A DNA stretch of 64,000 bases from Veillonellaceae bacterium (GTDB lineage: Bacteria; Bacillota_C; Negativicutes; UBA1444), in the NCBI GenBank assembly GCA_012798135.1, contig JAAZNU010000037.1, forward strand, positions 65,722-129,721. The letters run 5' to 3'. The notes under the pieces were generated by a model. That model made no database searches. It had not been told where the DNA came from and worked only from the letters and a program-made list of their open reading frames with translations. Position 1 is the first letter of the stretch. Each line of letters opens with the position of its first letter. Of this stretch, positions 53,013-62,232 are shown one piece after another. The position numbers and the translations under genes were made by a program.

Positions 53013-54535
53013 GATTCCAGCCCCATGACTTTGTGGACATAGGCCATGTCCAGATTGGCGCGGACCAAGTCCGCCAACCGATCATAGGCCGCTTCCTTGC
53101 GCTGTCGGTAGGGAATGGCAATTTCGGCGGCAGCGGGCAGGCCCTTGCGGCAACGCAGCGCATCCAACAGCGACCGACGATAGCCATCGTTGTCAAAGAT
53201 GCCATGGATATAGGTCCCCATGGCCAGTCCGTCAGCGCTGACGCAGCCGTCGATGAAGTCGACCGCCGCGCCGGAACGCTGGCGGATCGTAAAGGCCGGC
53301 GATACGGGGACGGTGAACTCGGTGCGGCCCATATGAATCTCATAACCGGTCAACGGTCCGTCCACCGGCTCCATACCAATCAAAACTCCCGTTGCCATTC
53401 CGGCCGTCACCTGATGGGTCACTTTGTCGGCGGCAAAGGTGGTCACGGCGGGGATCAGTCCCAGCCCGTCCAATTCGGCCAGATCCGATTCCGTATGGAG
53501 CGGATCGAGCAACTTCTGCCCCAGCATCTGATAGCCGCCGCAGATGCCGACGACCGGCGTCCCCTGCGCCGCCAGCTCCCGGATGGCCTGGGCATAGCCT
53601 TTGTCTTGCAGATAGAGCAGGTCTTCCGTCGTGTTCTTGCTGCCCGGCAGGATGATCAGGTCCGGCTGGCCGAGGGATTCCCCCTCGCGCACATAGCGCA
53701 GCGAAACGTCCGGTTCCCGCAGCAGCGCATCAAAATCGGTGAAGTTGCTGATCTTCGGCAGCCGCAACACGGCAATCTCCAGATCCCGCTTCGCTTCGTT
53801 CCGCTTGTCGTCCAACGAAACCGAATCCTCGTCGTCGATGCCTATATCCGCCAGATGCGGAATCACGCCGACCACCGGCTTGCCGGTTTTTTCGAGAATC
53901 ACGTCGAAAGCCGGCCGCAGCAGGTTGATATCGCCGCGGAACTTGTTGAGGATGATTCCCTGCACCCGGTCCTGTTCTTCCGGTTCGAGCAGGCTGATCG
54001 TGCCGACCACGGAGGCGATGGCGCCGCCCCGGTCGATGTCGGCGATCAGAAATACCGGTGCGTGCAGCATTAACGCAATCCGCATGTTTACGATGTCGTT
54101 GGCCTTCAGGTTCACTTCCGCCGGACTGCCGGCGCCTTCGACCACCAGGATGTCGAACCGCTCCTGCAGTTCCGCCAGGCAGTCGCCGATCACACCCAGC
54201 AGTTTTTTGCTGTAGCCCGCGTGGTATTCCGACGCGGACATCACGCCGACCGGCCGCCCCATGACGATGACCTGCGAGCGAGAGTTGCCGGTGGGTTTCA
54301 GCAGCACCGGGTTCATCTCGACCGCCGGTTCCAGCCCCGCGGCCTCGGCCTGGGCCACCTGCGCCCGCCCCATCTCGCCGCCGTTGGGAGTGACATAGGA
54401 ATTCAGCGCCATATTCTGCGCCTTGAACGGCACCACCCGATAGCCGTCCTGCAGAAAAATCCGGCACAGCGCCGTGGTCAGGATGCTTTTCCCGACATGG
54501 GAGCTGGTCCCCTGAAACATGATCGTCTTGGCCAT
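53009..54535 (-). CDS. cobQ: Cobyric acid synthase CobQ/CbiP
   Basis: Glutamine-dependent amidotransferase of 508 residues amidating corrin side chains b, d, e and g. The N-terminal P-loop domain has FQGTSSHVGKSILTTALCRI; the C-terminal class I glutaminase-like domain has the catalytic Cys in VVGICGGYQMLG and the His in GTYIHGIFDN. It overlaps the cobU stop by TGATG. Confidence 0.96.
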   Translation of the reverse strand: MAKTIMFQGTSSHVGKSILTTALCRIFLQDGYRVVPFKAQNMALNSYVTPNGGEMGRAQVAQAEAAGLEPAVEMNPVLLKPTGNSRSQVIVMGRPVGVMSASEYHAGYSKKLLGVIGDCLAELQERFDILVVEGAGSPAEVNLKANDIVNMRIALMLHAPVFLIADIDRGGAIASVVGTISLLEPEEQDRVQGIILNKFRGDINLLRPAFDVILEKTGKPVVGVIPHLADIGIDDEDSVSLDDKRNEAKRDLEIAVLRLPKISNFTDFDALLREPDVSLRYVREGESLGQPDLIILPGSKNTTEDLLYLQDKGYAQAIRELAAQGTPVVGICGGYQMLGQKLLDPLHTESDLAELDGLGLIPAVTTFAADKVTHQVTAGMATGVLIGMEPVDGPLTGYEIHMGRTEFTVPVSPAFTIRQRSGAAVDFIDGCVSADGLAMGTYIHGIFDNDGYRRSLLDALRCRKGLPAAAEIAIPYRQRKEAAYDRLADLVRANLDMAYVHKVMGLES

Positions 54536-55113
54536 CAAATCATCCCTTCCATGATTGCCAGCGCCTGCCGCTTGATTTCCACCGGCAGGCCGCAAATGAC
54601 CCAATACACTTCGGCCGCCGCCTGGGCCGCCTTTTGGTTGACCAGTCCAGCCAGGTCGCGGTATTCCCGGGCCAGCGCATTGTCCGGCACGATGCCGTCG
54701 CCGACTTCATTGGTCACGAACACTACCGTGCCGGAAAAACGACCCGCCGCCGCGAGCAGCCGGTCCAGCGCCGCCAATACCGCTTCGCGGCGCAGCGGTA
54801 CCGGCGCGTCCTCCGGCTGGGCCAGCAAGGCGTTGCTGGTATAAACCGTCAAGCAGTCAAACAGAATCAGATTGGCCTGCCCGGCCGCTGCGATGGCAGC
54901 AATGGCAGTTTCCGCCTGCATCGGCGCTTCGTAGGTCTGCCATTCGGCCGGCCGCCGTCGTCGGTGCAGGGCCACCCGCTCGGCCATTTCGCCATCGCCG
55001 ACCTCGGCCGTGGCGATATAGGCCACCCGCGGCCCCGCCTGCCGGGCGAACTTTTCCGCGAACGCACTCTTGCCGCTGCGGGCGCCGCCGGTGATCAAAA
55101 CGATTTTCGCCAT
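54535..55113 (-). CDS. cobU: Adenosylcobinamide kinase / guanylyltransferase CobU
   Basis: Bifunctional enzyme of 192 residues phosphorylating adenosylcobinamide and transferring GMP. P-loop ITGGARSGKSAFAE at residues 7-20, then YIATAEVGDGEM, HRRRRPAEWQTYE (region of the guanylylated histidine) and VTNEVGDGIVP. ATG 55113 has GGAGGGGA upstream and overlaps the cbiA stop by one base (TAATG). The longer open frame to 55521 is antisense-like noise over cbiA. Confidence 0.96.
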   Translation of the reverse strand: MAKIVLITGGARSGKSAFAEKFARQAGPRVAYIATAEVGDGEMAERVALHRRRRPAEWQTYEAPMQAETAIAAIAAAGQANLILFDCLTVYTSNALLAQPEDAPVPLRREAVLAALDRLLAAAGRFSGTVVFVTNEVGDGIVPDNALAREYRDLAGLVNQKAAQAAAEVYWVICGLPVEIKRQALAIMEGMI

Positions 55114-56498
55114 TAGCGACTCCCCTCCGTACGCTGGCGGTGTTCGGCGCATCGGTTGACGAAACGCCGGGCCGCCGCCGGATTGCCGGCAAAATGAATG
55201 TGCAGGTATGACGCCAACACGTTGCCGTCGCCATAGCCGGCCGGATACTGGACGCCCGTCCGGTTCTTGCGGAACTGGAATGCCGGCGTAACGGCCGCGC
55301 CGGAGCCGTCCGCCGCCATACTGGAAAAATGGAACTCGTGCCCGCGCAACGTCTCGCCCGCCGCGCAAAGCACATTGTCGGCCAGAGCGGTTGCCTCCAC
55401 ATAGCCCACCGTCTGCAGTTTCCGCTCCATTCGGCAGATCTGGGGAATCAGCCCCGCCATCGGATATTCCTCGCCGTCGAACGACGCAACCCGGCGGCAC
55501 AGATACATGTAACCGCCGCACTCCGCCGCGATGGGAACGCCGGCCGCCGCCGCGGCGCGAATGTCCGTCCGCATCGATTCGTTCGCGGCCAGCTGCGCCA
55601 GAAACATTTCCGGGAAACCGCCGCCAAACAGGAGACCATCCACATCCGGCAGCTTCGTGTCGCGCAGCGGGCTGAACGGCACAATCGCCGCGCCCTGCTC
55701 CTCCAACACCCGCAGACTCTCCGGATAATAAAACGAAAACGCCTCATCCCGGGCCACGCCGATCCGGCAGGAACGCTGCGCCGGCAGCGGCGGTTCGGCT
55801 GGCAGTTCCAGTGGTTCCGCCTGCGCGGCCAGTTCCAGCAGGGCGGACACAGCCAGGCCGCCGGCAATCGCGGCATGAATGTCGGCCAGTACCGTTTCCG
55901 CCGGATTCTCCGTCACCGGCAACAACCCGAGATGACGTTCCGGCACCTTCAGGCTCTCCGTCCGCCGGATCACGCCCAGCACGCGCACACCGATCCGTGC
56001 CAGCGCCTCGCTCACCATCTGTTCGTGAGAATCCGAGCCGATTTGGTTCAGGATGACCCCAACCAGGCGAACCTCCGGATCATACTTCATAAAGCCGAGC
56101 ACCACGGCGGCGATGCTTTCACCGGCGCTGCGGCAGTTCACGACCAGTACCACCGGCGCCCGCAACAACCGGGCGATGGCCGCCGTACTGGCCACCCCGC
56201 CGCGGCCGCCGTCGTACAGACCCATCACGCCTTCCACCACGGCGATGTCCATGCCACGGGAAGTCTGTTCAAAAATCGACAACAAGCGCTCCGTCGGCAC
56301 CAGCCAGCTGTCCAGATTGTGACAGGGCCGCCCCGACGCGAGCGCATGATAACCGGGGTCGATATAATCCGGTCCCACTTTGTAGGACTGGACCTGCTTG
56401 CCACGCAACCGCAGTTCGCTCAGGAGGCCGCTGACAATCGTCGTTTTACCTACGCCGCTCTGCGTGCCGGCAATCACCAGCCGGGGAACGTCAATCAT
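55113..56498 (-). CDS. cbiA: Cobyrinate a,c-diamide synthase CbiA
   Basis: Glutamine amidotransferase of 461 residues amidating side chains a and c. The N-terminal P-loop IAGTQSGVGKTTIVSGLL and KVGPDYIDPGYH match CbiA; the glutaminase domain has PIAAECGGYMYL with the catalytic Cys, and GHEFHFS. ATG 56498 was chosen; it follows cobO by 5 bases. Confidence 0.95.
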   Translation of the reverse strand: MIDVPRLVIAGTQSGVGKTTIVSGLLSELRLRGKQVQSYKVGPDYIDPGYHALASGRPCHNLDSWLVPTERLLSIFEQTSRGMDIAVVEGVMGLYDGGRGGVASTAAIARLLRAPVVLVVNCRSAGESIAAVVLGFMKYDPEVRLVGVILNQIGSDSHEQMVSEALARIGVRVLGVIRRTESLKVPERHLGLLPVTENPAETVLADIHAAIAGGLAVSALLELAAQAEPLELPAEPPLPAQRSCRIGVARDEAFSFYYPESLRVLEEQGAAIVPFSPLRDTKLPDVDGLLFGGGFPEMFLAQLAANESMRTDIRAAAAAGVPIAAECGGYMYLCRRVASFDGEEYPMAGLIPQICRMERKLQTVGYVEATALADNVLCAAGETLRGHEFHFSSMAADGSGAAVTPAFQFRKNRTGVQYPAGYGDGNVLASYLHIHFAGNPAAARRFVNRCAEHRQRTEGSR

Positions 56499-56503
56499 CC
56501 TGT

Positions 56504-57079
56504 TCAATACTCCACGCCCCATCTGCCGAGAATCCCCCGGCTCATCGGATGCTTCACCACTGCGCATTCCGTCGCCTCGTCGGCCAACGCCAGCACCGAC
56601 GCCGGCATATCGCGCCCCGTCAACACCAGCCGAACGCGCGCCGCCGACTGCCGCAGCCATTCCAGCACTGACGCGGCATCCAACAGGCCTTTGTTCAAGG
56701 GATGACTAATCTCATCAAGGACCAGCAGGCCCCATTCGCCCGATGCCGCCGCCTGCCGGGCGCATCGGAACGCCTGGCCGGCAAAATCGTTCTCCGGCCG
56801 CCGGTTCTCACGAAAACAGGTTCCGCAACGCCGGCACAGACCAGCTCCCTGGGCAATTTCCGCCGAATGCGGACAGCCACCGCCAAACTGGCGAATCTCC
56901 AGTCGCCCCTGCCAGTGCGGCGCCGCCGTCAGTTCGCCGGTGTAGCCGGTTCCCTTGAGAAACTGGATGACCAGCACGCGCTCGCCGGCTGCGGCCGCCA
57001 GTAGGGCCCGTCCCATCGCCGAAGTCGTTTTTCCCTTGCCGTGGCCGGTGACGACGGTGATCCGGGGTAAAATATCCAC
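56504..57079 (-). CDS. Cob(I)alamin adenosyltransferase CobO-like with Cys-rich insertion (copy 2)
   Basis: A 191-residue P-loop protein of the CobO family (GHGKGKTTSAMG at 12-23; LLVLDEISHPLNKG). Between the two motifs it has an insertion with five cysteines: C69 (GGCPHS), C82, C85, C88 (LCRRCGTC) and C106, a spacing suited to zinc or an Fe-S cluster. The paralogue at 17639 has no such insertion. Its location between cbiC and cbiA implies adenosylation of a diamide intermediate within de novo synthesis. The cysteine role is inference. Confidence 0.88.
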   Translation of the reverse strand: MDILPRITVVTGHGKGKTTSAMGRALLAAAAGERVLVIQFLKGTGYTGELTAAPHWQGRLEIRQFGGGCPHSAEIAQGAGLCRRCGTCFRENRRPENDFAGQAFRCARQAAASGEWGLLVLDEISHPLNKGLLDAASVLEWLRQSAARVRLVLTGRDMPASVLALADEATECAVVKHPMSRGILGRWGVEY

Positions 57080-57711
57080 TACGCCTTCGGTCCCATCATA
57101 TACAGAATGGCGTTCAGGATGGCCGCCGCGATCGGGCTGCCGCCCTTGTTGCCCAGCACCGTGATGAACGGCGCGTTCGACTTTTCCGCCAACAACGCCT
57201 TGGATTCCGCCGCGCCGACAAAGCCGACCGGCACGCCGATCACCGCCGCCGGCCGGACATTTTCCTCCGCCATCAGCCGGAACAGTTCGAACAGCGCCGT
57301 CGGCGCATTGCCGACCGCGACCACCGCGCCGTCCAGTTTATGGCCGAAAGTCCTGAATGCCGCCATCGAGCGGGTGATTTCCTGCTGTTTGGCCAGGGCG
57401 GCAACGGCCGGATCGGCGATCAGGCAATGGACCTGGCCGCCGTATAGAGCCAACGTTTTTTTGCTGATACCCGTACGCACCATTTCCACATCGCAAAAAA
57501 TGTCGGCGCCGCCGCGCAGAGCGGACATCGCCGCCTCCACCGCCCCTGGCTGGATACGGACGTGATTGGCGTAATCCGGATCGCCCGCCGCATGAATCAC
57601 GCGGGAAAAAATTTTCGTTGCCGTCGCGTCAAGATTCAGCCCGGACAAATACGGGGCAATCAGCTCCATGCTCCGGGTTTCGATCTCGACCGGATCTTTG
57701 ATGAAATTCAT
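57079..57711 (-). CDS. cbiC: Cobalt-precorrin-8 methylmutase CbiC
   Basis: Moves the C11 methyl to C12, giving cobyrinic acid. It is 210 residues. The catalytic histidine lies in KIFSRVIHAAGDPDYA, with SGL and GADIFCDVEMVRTG, and a C-terminal IGVPVGFVGAAESKALL and GNKGGSPIAAAILNAIL. It overlaps cbiJ by 4 bases. Confidence 0.96.
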   Translation of the reverse strand: MNFIKDPVEIETRSMELIAPYLSGLNLDATATKIFSRVIHAAGDPDYANHVRIQPGAVEAAMSALRGGADIFCDVEMVRTGISKKTLALYGGQVHCLIADPAVAALAKQQEITRSMAAFRTFGHKLDGAVVAVGNAPTALFELFRLMAEENVRPAAVIGVPVGFVGAAESKALLAEKSNAPFITVLGNKGGSPIAAAILNAILYMMGPKA

Positions 57712-58478
57712 GAATGAATCCCGCTCCTTTGAATATATTCCAACAAATCGACCACGCCGCGGAACACCCTGTCCCCCGTCAACGGCGGCCGTTGGACGAC
57801 CACGATTGTCAGCCCGAGCGCCATGGCGGCGGCGATTTTCTCATCCGTGCCACCCACCGCGCCGCTGTTCTTCGTAACCATCACATTCGCCTGATACTCG
57901 CGGAACAGCGCCTGGTTCAGCTCCCGGGAAAACGGTCCCTGCGCCGCCACGATATCCGCCGGTGTAAAACCGGCGGCCAGGCAGTCGGCAATGACCGCCG
58001 GTTGCGGCAACACCCGGGCGATCAGACGACAGGAGGTTCCGGCCGCCGCTTGCCGAAACAACGGCAGCGTGTGGCTGCCGGTCGTCAAAAAGATCGTCTT
58101 GCCTGCTTGAACCGCCAGTTTCGCCGCTTCCGCCATATCCCGGGCCACCAGGAGTTTGTCGTATTCCGGCAAAGCGGAATCCGGCCGCTCGTAGCGCAGG
58201 CAGGAAACTTGGGCCCGCCGGGCGGCTTCGGCGGCGTTGCGGGACACATTGACCGCATACGGGTGCGTGGCGTCGATCACCAGAGTGACGCCTTCCCGGC
58301 GGATATACTGTTCCAGTTCGGTTGCCGTCATCGCCGCCGCCTGGGCCTTGACTCCGCTTTGTTCCGCCAGCGTCTTGCCATAGTCGCTGACGACCGAGGC
58401 CACGACCGCATAACCGGCGGCGGTCAGGGAAGCGGCAATTTCCCTTCCGTCGACGGTGCCGGCCAATACCAAAATCAC
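57708..58478 (-). CDS. cbiJ: Cobalt-precorrin-6A reductase CbiJ
   Basis: NAD(P)H-dependent reductase of 256 residues (CobK/CbiJ). N-terminal ILVLAGTVDGREIAASL, then VIDATHPYAVNVSRNA and YERPD, and C-terminal VMVTKNSGAVGGTDEKIAAA are family signatures. It overlaps both neighbours by 4 bases. Confidence 0.94.
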   Translation of the reverse strand: MILVLAGTVDGREIAASLTAAGYAVVASVVSDYGKTLAEQSGVKAQAAAMTATELEQYIRREGVTLVIDATHPYAVNVSRNAAEAARRAQVSCLRYERPDSALPEYDKLLVARDMAEAAKLAVQAGKTIFLTTGSHTLPLFRQAAAGTSCRLIARVLPQPAVIADCLAAGFTPADIVAAQGPFSRELNQALFREYQANVMVTKNSGAVGGTDEKIAAAMALGLTIVVVQRPPLTGDRVFRGVVDLLEYIQRSGIHS

Positions 58479-59197
58479 AGGGAATACCCCCGGGGTGTGA
58501 TCATGCGGTTTCCTTGCCGGAAGGTCTGGCTGTTGCCGATGATCACCGTGGTGAACATATCGATGGTTTCTTCCGTGAAACGGTCCAGTGTCGAAATCGT
58601 CACGGCCTGATCCGGTCGCGATACGGATCGCACCACTCCTACGGGTGTGTCGGCCGAGCGATGCTGCAGCAGTATTTCCCGGACTTTTTCGATCTGTTCC
58701 GTCCGCCGGTTGCTTTTCGGATTGTAGATCGCAATCACAAAGTCGGCTTCGGCAGCGGCTTTCACGCGTTTCTCAATCACCGGCCACGGCGTCATCAGGT
58801 CGCTCATGCTGATGACGGCAAAATCATGCATCAACGGCGCTCCCAACAAAGCAGCGGCGGAACTGACCGCGCTGACGCCCGGAATGATCCGGACTTCCGG
58901 CTGTTGCGGTTCCGGCAATTTCATAACCAGTTCGAGCACCAATCCAGCCATGCCGTAGATGCCGGGATCCCCGCTGGAAACGACGGCGACCCGGCCGCCG
59001 CTCCGGGCCTTTTCCACGGCGGCGGCGCAACGTTCGACCTCCTGCATCATGCCGGAGCCAATCACGTTCTTGCCGACGATCATATCGGCCACCAAGTCGA
59101 GATAGGTGTGATAACCGGCGACGACATCCGCGTCGTCCAGCGCCTGACGAGCCTCCAGAGTCAATCCTACTGCATGTCCGGGTCCGATTCCCACCAC
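58475..59197 (-). CDS. cbiH: Cobalt-factor III / precorrin-3B C17-methyltransferase CbiH
   Basis: SAM-dependent tetrapyrrole methyltransferase of about 240 residues that also drives ring contraction. VVGIGPGHAVGLTLEARQAL, GYHTYLDLV, VVSSGDPGIYGMAGLVLE and the IPGVSAVSSAAALLGAPL region match. The frame runs to 59299 with no ATG. A GTG at 59197 with GAGGT nine bases upstream gives the usual family start, so it overlaps cbiG by 31 bases. Confidence 0.92.
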   Translation of the reverse strand: MVGIGPGHAVGLTLEARQALDDADVVAGYHTYLDLVADMIVGKNVIGSGMMQEVERCAAAVEKARSGGRVAVVSSGDPGIYGMAGLVLELVMKLPEPQQPEVRIIPGVSAVSSAAALLGAPLMHDFAVISMSDLMTPWPVIEKRVKAAAEADFVIAIYNPKSNRRTEQIEKVREILLQHRSADTPVGVVRSVSRPDQAVTISTLDRFTEETIDMFTTVIIGNSQTFRQGNRMITPRGYSL

Positions 59198-60258
59198 CGC
59201 GATTTGACCTCGGCAATGGCCACCGTCAGCTTGGGATAAACCGTCTTGGGCAGCAACAGGCTGCAGGCCCGAGCTCCGAGTAGCGCCGATCCTTCGCATA
59301 CATTTCCCACTCCTATTTCTTTTTTCACAAACTCGGACTCGCTCAGTCCGTACAATTGAATCATTTCCTGCAATTCCTCATTGGAAAAAAACTTAATCGG
59401 CACCTCCATCTTTTGAACCGCCGCCAGCAAACCGATTTCCTCCTGTTTAACCGCGCTCGAGCCGACAATCGCAATGCTCTTGGGACTTCGACCAACCCGG
59501 CGGCAGGCGTCGTCGATGGCCGCCAGCACTTCACTGCCGGTCGTATCCCGGCGGCAGCCGATGCCGACCGCCAAGGTCGTCGGCCGTAGGTAGACGTGCA
59601 AATTCGGCATGAATAATTCCTTGTCGGTGATGATCACCGCCGCATCATACCGATCCGTATTCTTCAACTCTTTCATATCCAACAACTCAACGCCCATTTC
59701 GGCGGCTTCCTGAATATATCTGGCAACATGCGCGATCTGATGGTCGATGAAAAAGGGAACCCGCTTTCCGGCCACAATCGCGGCATTGATCGATTTCAGC
59801 TCGTCAAACGGTTCGATTTCCAGCTCCAGCTTGACGGACAGCACATCGGGAGCCGGCAGGTTGGCGACATCGGTGGCGGTCGTGATGACCGGCCGGGCGC
59901 CGATCGCGGCCGCAACATCCTCGGTCAGCTCATTGGCGCCGCCCAAATGCCCGGACAGCAAACTGATCGCGTGTTGGCCCTGATCGTCCATCACCACCAC
60001 CGCCGGGTCATAGCGTTTGTCCTTGACGTGCGGCGCAATCACCCGCACGACGATACCGACGGCCATGATAAACACCAGCCCGTCATACTTATGAAAAAGT
60101 TCGCCGATGAGATCGCCCAGATTATCATAAGGCGCGGTGTCCGCATGCAACGGCCCCCGGGTTTTGGTATACAGGTCAATTTTTCCCGCCAGCTTGTCGC
60201 GCAACTTTTCACCCAGCAACGCCCCTTTGGCGGTCACGGAAATCACTGCAATTTTCAC
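59167..60258 (-). CDS. cbiG: Cobalt-precorrin-5A hydrolase CbiG
   Basis: Opens the ring lactone and releases the C20-derived acetaldehyde fragment in the anaerobic route. It is 363 residues. FIMAVGIVVRVIAPHVKDKRYDPAVVVMDD and SLLSGHLGGANELTE identify the N-terminal domain, VGIGCRRDTTGSEV the C-terminal domain. Its presence, with cbiD, shows the early-cobalt-insertion pathway. It overlaps cbiF by 4 bases. Confidence 0.95.
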   Translation of the reverse strand: MKIAVISVTAKGALLGEKLRDKLAGKIDLYTKTRGPLHADTAPYDNLGDLIGELFHKYDGLVFIMAVGIVVRVIAPHVKDKRYDPAVVVMDDQGQHAISLLSGHLGGANELTEDVAAAIGARPVITTATDVANLPAPDVLSVKLELEIEPFDELKSINAAIVAGKRVPFFIDHQIAHVARYIQEAAEMGVELLDMKELKNTDRYDAAVIITDKELFMPNLHVYLRPTTLAVGIGCRRDTTGSEVLAAIDDACRRVGRSPKSIAIVGSSAVKQEEIGLLAAVQKMEVPIKFFSNEELQEMIQLYGLSESEFVKKEIGVGNVCEGSALLGARACSLLLPKTVYPKLTVAIAEVKSRWWESDPDMQ

Positions 60259-61022
60259 GATTTCGCCTCCCTGAACATGTGGCCGAATTCCGGCGCATAC
60301 AATCGGGACCGTTCGTACTCGCCGTCAAGAACTTTGCCGATGATCACCATGGCGGTCCGATTGACGCCGGCCGCCGCCAGCTGGTCCGCAATCGTCGTCA
60401 GCGTTCCCCGGAAGATCCGCTGTTCCGGCCAGGATGCCTTTTCCACGACCGCCACCGGGGTGTCCGGCGGATAGCCGCCGGCCGTCAAATCCCGGACCAG
60501 GTCGTCAAACATATGGACACTGAGGAAAATACACATCGTCGCCTGATGTTCGGCCAGGGAACGGATCTTCTCCCGGTCCGGCACCGGAGTTCGTCCTTCC
60601 ATGCGGGTAATAATGACCGTCTGGGAAATGCCCGGCAAGGTGTATTCCTGTCCCAGCGCCGCCGCCGCAGCCAGGAATGAGCTGACGCCGGGAATCACTT
60701 CCCAACGAATGCCCACTTGATTCAGGCAATCGATTTGTTCCTGAATGGCGCCATAGATGCTGGGATCACCGGTGTGCAGCCGCACCACCCTTTTCCCGTC
60801 CGCCACTGCCTTTCGCATGACTCCAATGACTTCCTGCAGAGTCATCGACGCACTGTTATGAATCTCGCAGGCTTCACGGGTTTCGGCCAGCAGCGCCGGA
60901 TTGACCAACGACCCCGCGTAAATCACTACATCGGCTTCCGACAACAAGCGCCGGCCTTTTACCGTTATCAGTTCCGGATCTCCCGGCCCGGCGCCGACAA
61001 AATAGACTTGCGTTTGATTCAT
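60255..61022 (-). CDS. cbiF: Cobalt-precorrin-4 C11-methyltransferase CbiF
   Basis: SAM-dependent corrin methyltransferase of 255 residues. VYFVGAGPGDPELITVKGRRLL, YAGSLVNPALL, RLHTGDPSIYGAIQEQID and the EVIPGVSSFLAAAAAL region are characteristic. ATG 61022 has AAGGAGG six bases upstream; it overlaps cbiT by 4 bases. Confidence 0.96.
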   Translation of the reverse strand: MNQTQVYFVGAGPGDPELITVKGRRLLSEADVVIYAGSLVNPALLAETREACEIHNSASMTLQEVIGVMRKAVADGKRVVRLHTGDPSIYGAIQEQIDCLNQVGIRWEVIPGVSSFLAAAAALGQEYTLPGISQTVIITRMEGRTPVPDREKIRSLAEHQATMCIFLSVHMFDDLVRDLTAGGYPPDTPVAVVEKASWPEQRIFRGTLTTIADQLAAAGVNRTAMVIIGKVLDGEYERSRLYAPEFGHMFREAKS

Positions 61023-61600
61023 ACGCTTCCTCCTTTGCGACATACCACCACGTAAATGGGATTCAGAGCTTTGAACATATGACGCCGCCCAACCGGCTGA
61101 ACCCTTGTGACTTGCAGCCCACAGGCCTCCACGGCAAAATCCGTCAGTCCGTCAGCATACTGCAGCGTCTCCTGGAGTGTCTCCACCAGCACCGCCGTCA
61201 CGAGGACCCGGCCTCCCGGCCGCAGCCGCTGCGTGGACTCTGCCAGTATCTGCCGCAGATTGCCGCCGCTGCCGCCAATAAAGACGACGTCCGGATCCGG
61301 CAATTCCGCCAACCCCTGCGGCGCTTTGGCCTGCAGAACCATAACATTGGGCAGCTGGAACTGCGCCGCATTTTTTCGCACCAGCTCGCAGGCGTCCGCT
61401 TCGACTTCGACGGCAACCACCTGCCCCTCCGTTGCCCGCAACGCCGATTCCACCGTCAGGGAACCCGTTCCGGCGCCAATGTCCCAGACCACGTCCCGTG
61501 GCTGAACCTGGGCCTGAGCCATCAGAAACACCCGGATCTCCTGCTTGGTCATCGGCACGTCGCCGCGCTGAAAATGTTCGTCCGGAATGGCCGGCAACAT
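61019..61600 (-). CDS. cbiT: Cobalt-precorrin-6B C15-methyltransferase (decarboxylating) CbiT
   Basis: Class I methyltransferase of 193 residues methylating C15 with decarboxylation at C12. DEHFQRGDVPMTKQEIR and the SAM loop VWDIGAGTGSLTVE are typical, followed by DVVFIGGSGGNLRQIL. In other species it is fused to CbiE as CobL; here the two are separate neighbours with a 5-base gap. Confidence 0.95.
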   Translation of the reverse strand: MLPAIPDEHFQRGDVPMTKQEIRVFLMAQAQVQPRDVVWDIGAGTGSLTVESALRATEGQVVAVEVEADACELVRKNAAQFQLPNVMVLQAKAPQGLAELPDPDVVFIGGSGGNLRQILAESTQRLRPGGRVLVTAVLVETLQETLQYADGLTDFAVEACGLQVTRVQPVGRRHMFKALNPIYVVVCRKGGSV

Positions 61601-61605
61601 CCAGT

Positions 61606-62232
61606 TCACCCCTTCACCACCATCACGCAACTGTCGAACCCCTGGACTTGCAGCGCATCCGCCAGTGGTGCCGACAAAATTGTTTCATTCTCATAGGAAA
61701 GATTTTTGCACAGCCAAACGCGGGCTTGTGCGGGCCAGTTACATTCCAGCAGCCAGCCGGCAATTCGCGCCGGGTTGTTCTTGCCATCCGTCAAAAACGA
61801 CAGGATCGCTCCCTCGGTATACACCAGCGCCGCCGGGTCCGGCTGCCGGCCGTGCGCGCTGAGAATGCGGGCATTTTGCCATGGCAGGCCAATCCGGGCG
61901 AACGCCACCTGAAAAGAGCTGAGGCCAGGGATCACTTGCAGCGACCCGGACGGAAACTGTTTGCGCAACAACTCCAGCAGGCTATAAAATCCGGGATCGC
62001 CCGAAACCATGACCACCACGTCGTGCCCGGCCAACTGTTCCCGTATAAATTGCAGCAGCCCCGCCATATCGCCGCCTACGGCATAGGTCAACTGATCCGG
62101 CCGGGCGAAGGAATCCAGGGCCCGTTGGCCGCCGACCAGCACCGTCGCCCGTTCGATCGCCCGCCAGGCGGCCGGCAGAATATAATCCGGCGAGCCGGGA
62201 CCGATTCCCGCAATGATCAGCCGATGTTCCAA
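61606..62232 (-). CDS. cbiE: Cobalt-precorrin-7 C5-methyltransferase CbiE
   Basis: SAM-dependent tetrapyrrole methyltransferase of 208 residues. IIAGIGPGSPDYILPAAW, VMVSGDPGFYSLLELL and VIPGLSSFQVAFARIGLPW match CbiE. It overlaps cbiD by 16 bases. Confidence 0.95.
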   Translation of the reverse strand: MEHRLIIAGIGPGSPDYILPAAWRAIERATVLVGGQRALDSFARPDQLTYAVGGDMAGLLQFIREQLAGHDVVVMVSGDPGFYSLLELLRKQFPSGSLQVIPGLSSFQVAFARIGLPWQNARILSAHGRQPDPAALVYTEGAILSFLTDGKNNPARIAGWLLECNWPAQARVWLCKNLSYENETILSAPLADALQVQGFDSCVMVVKG

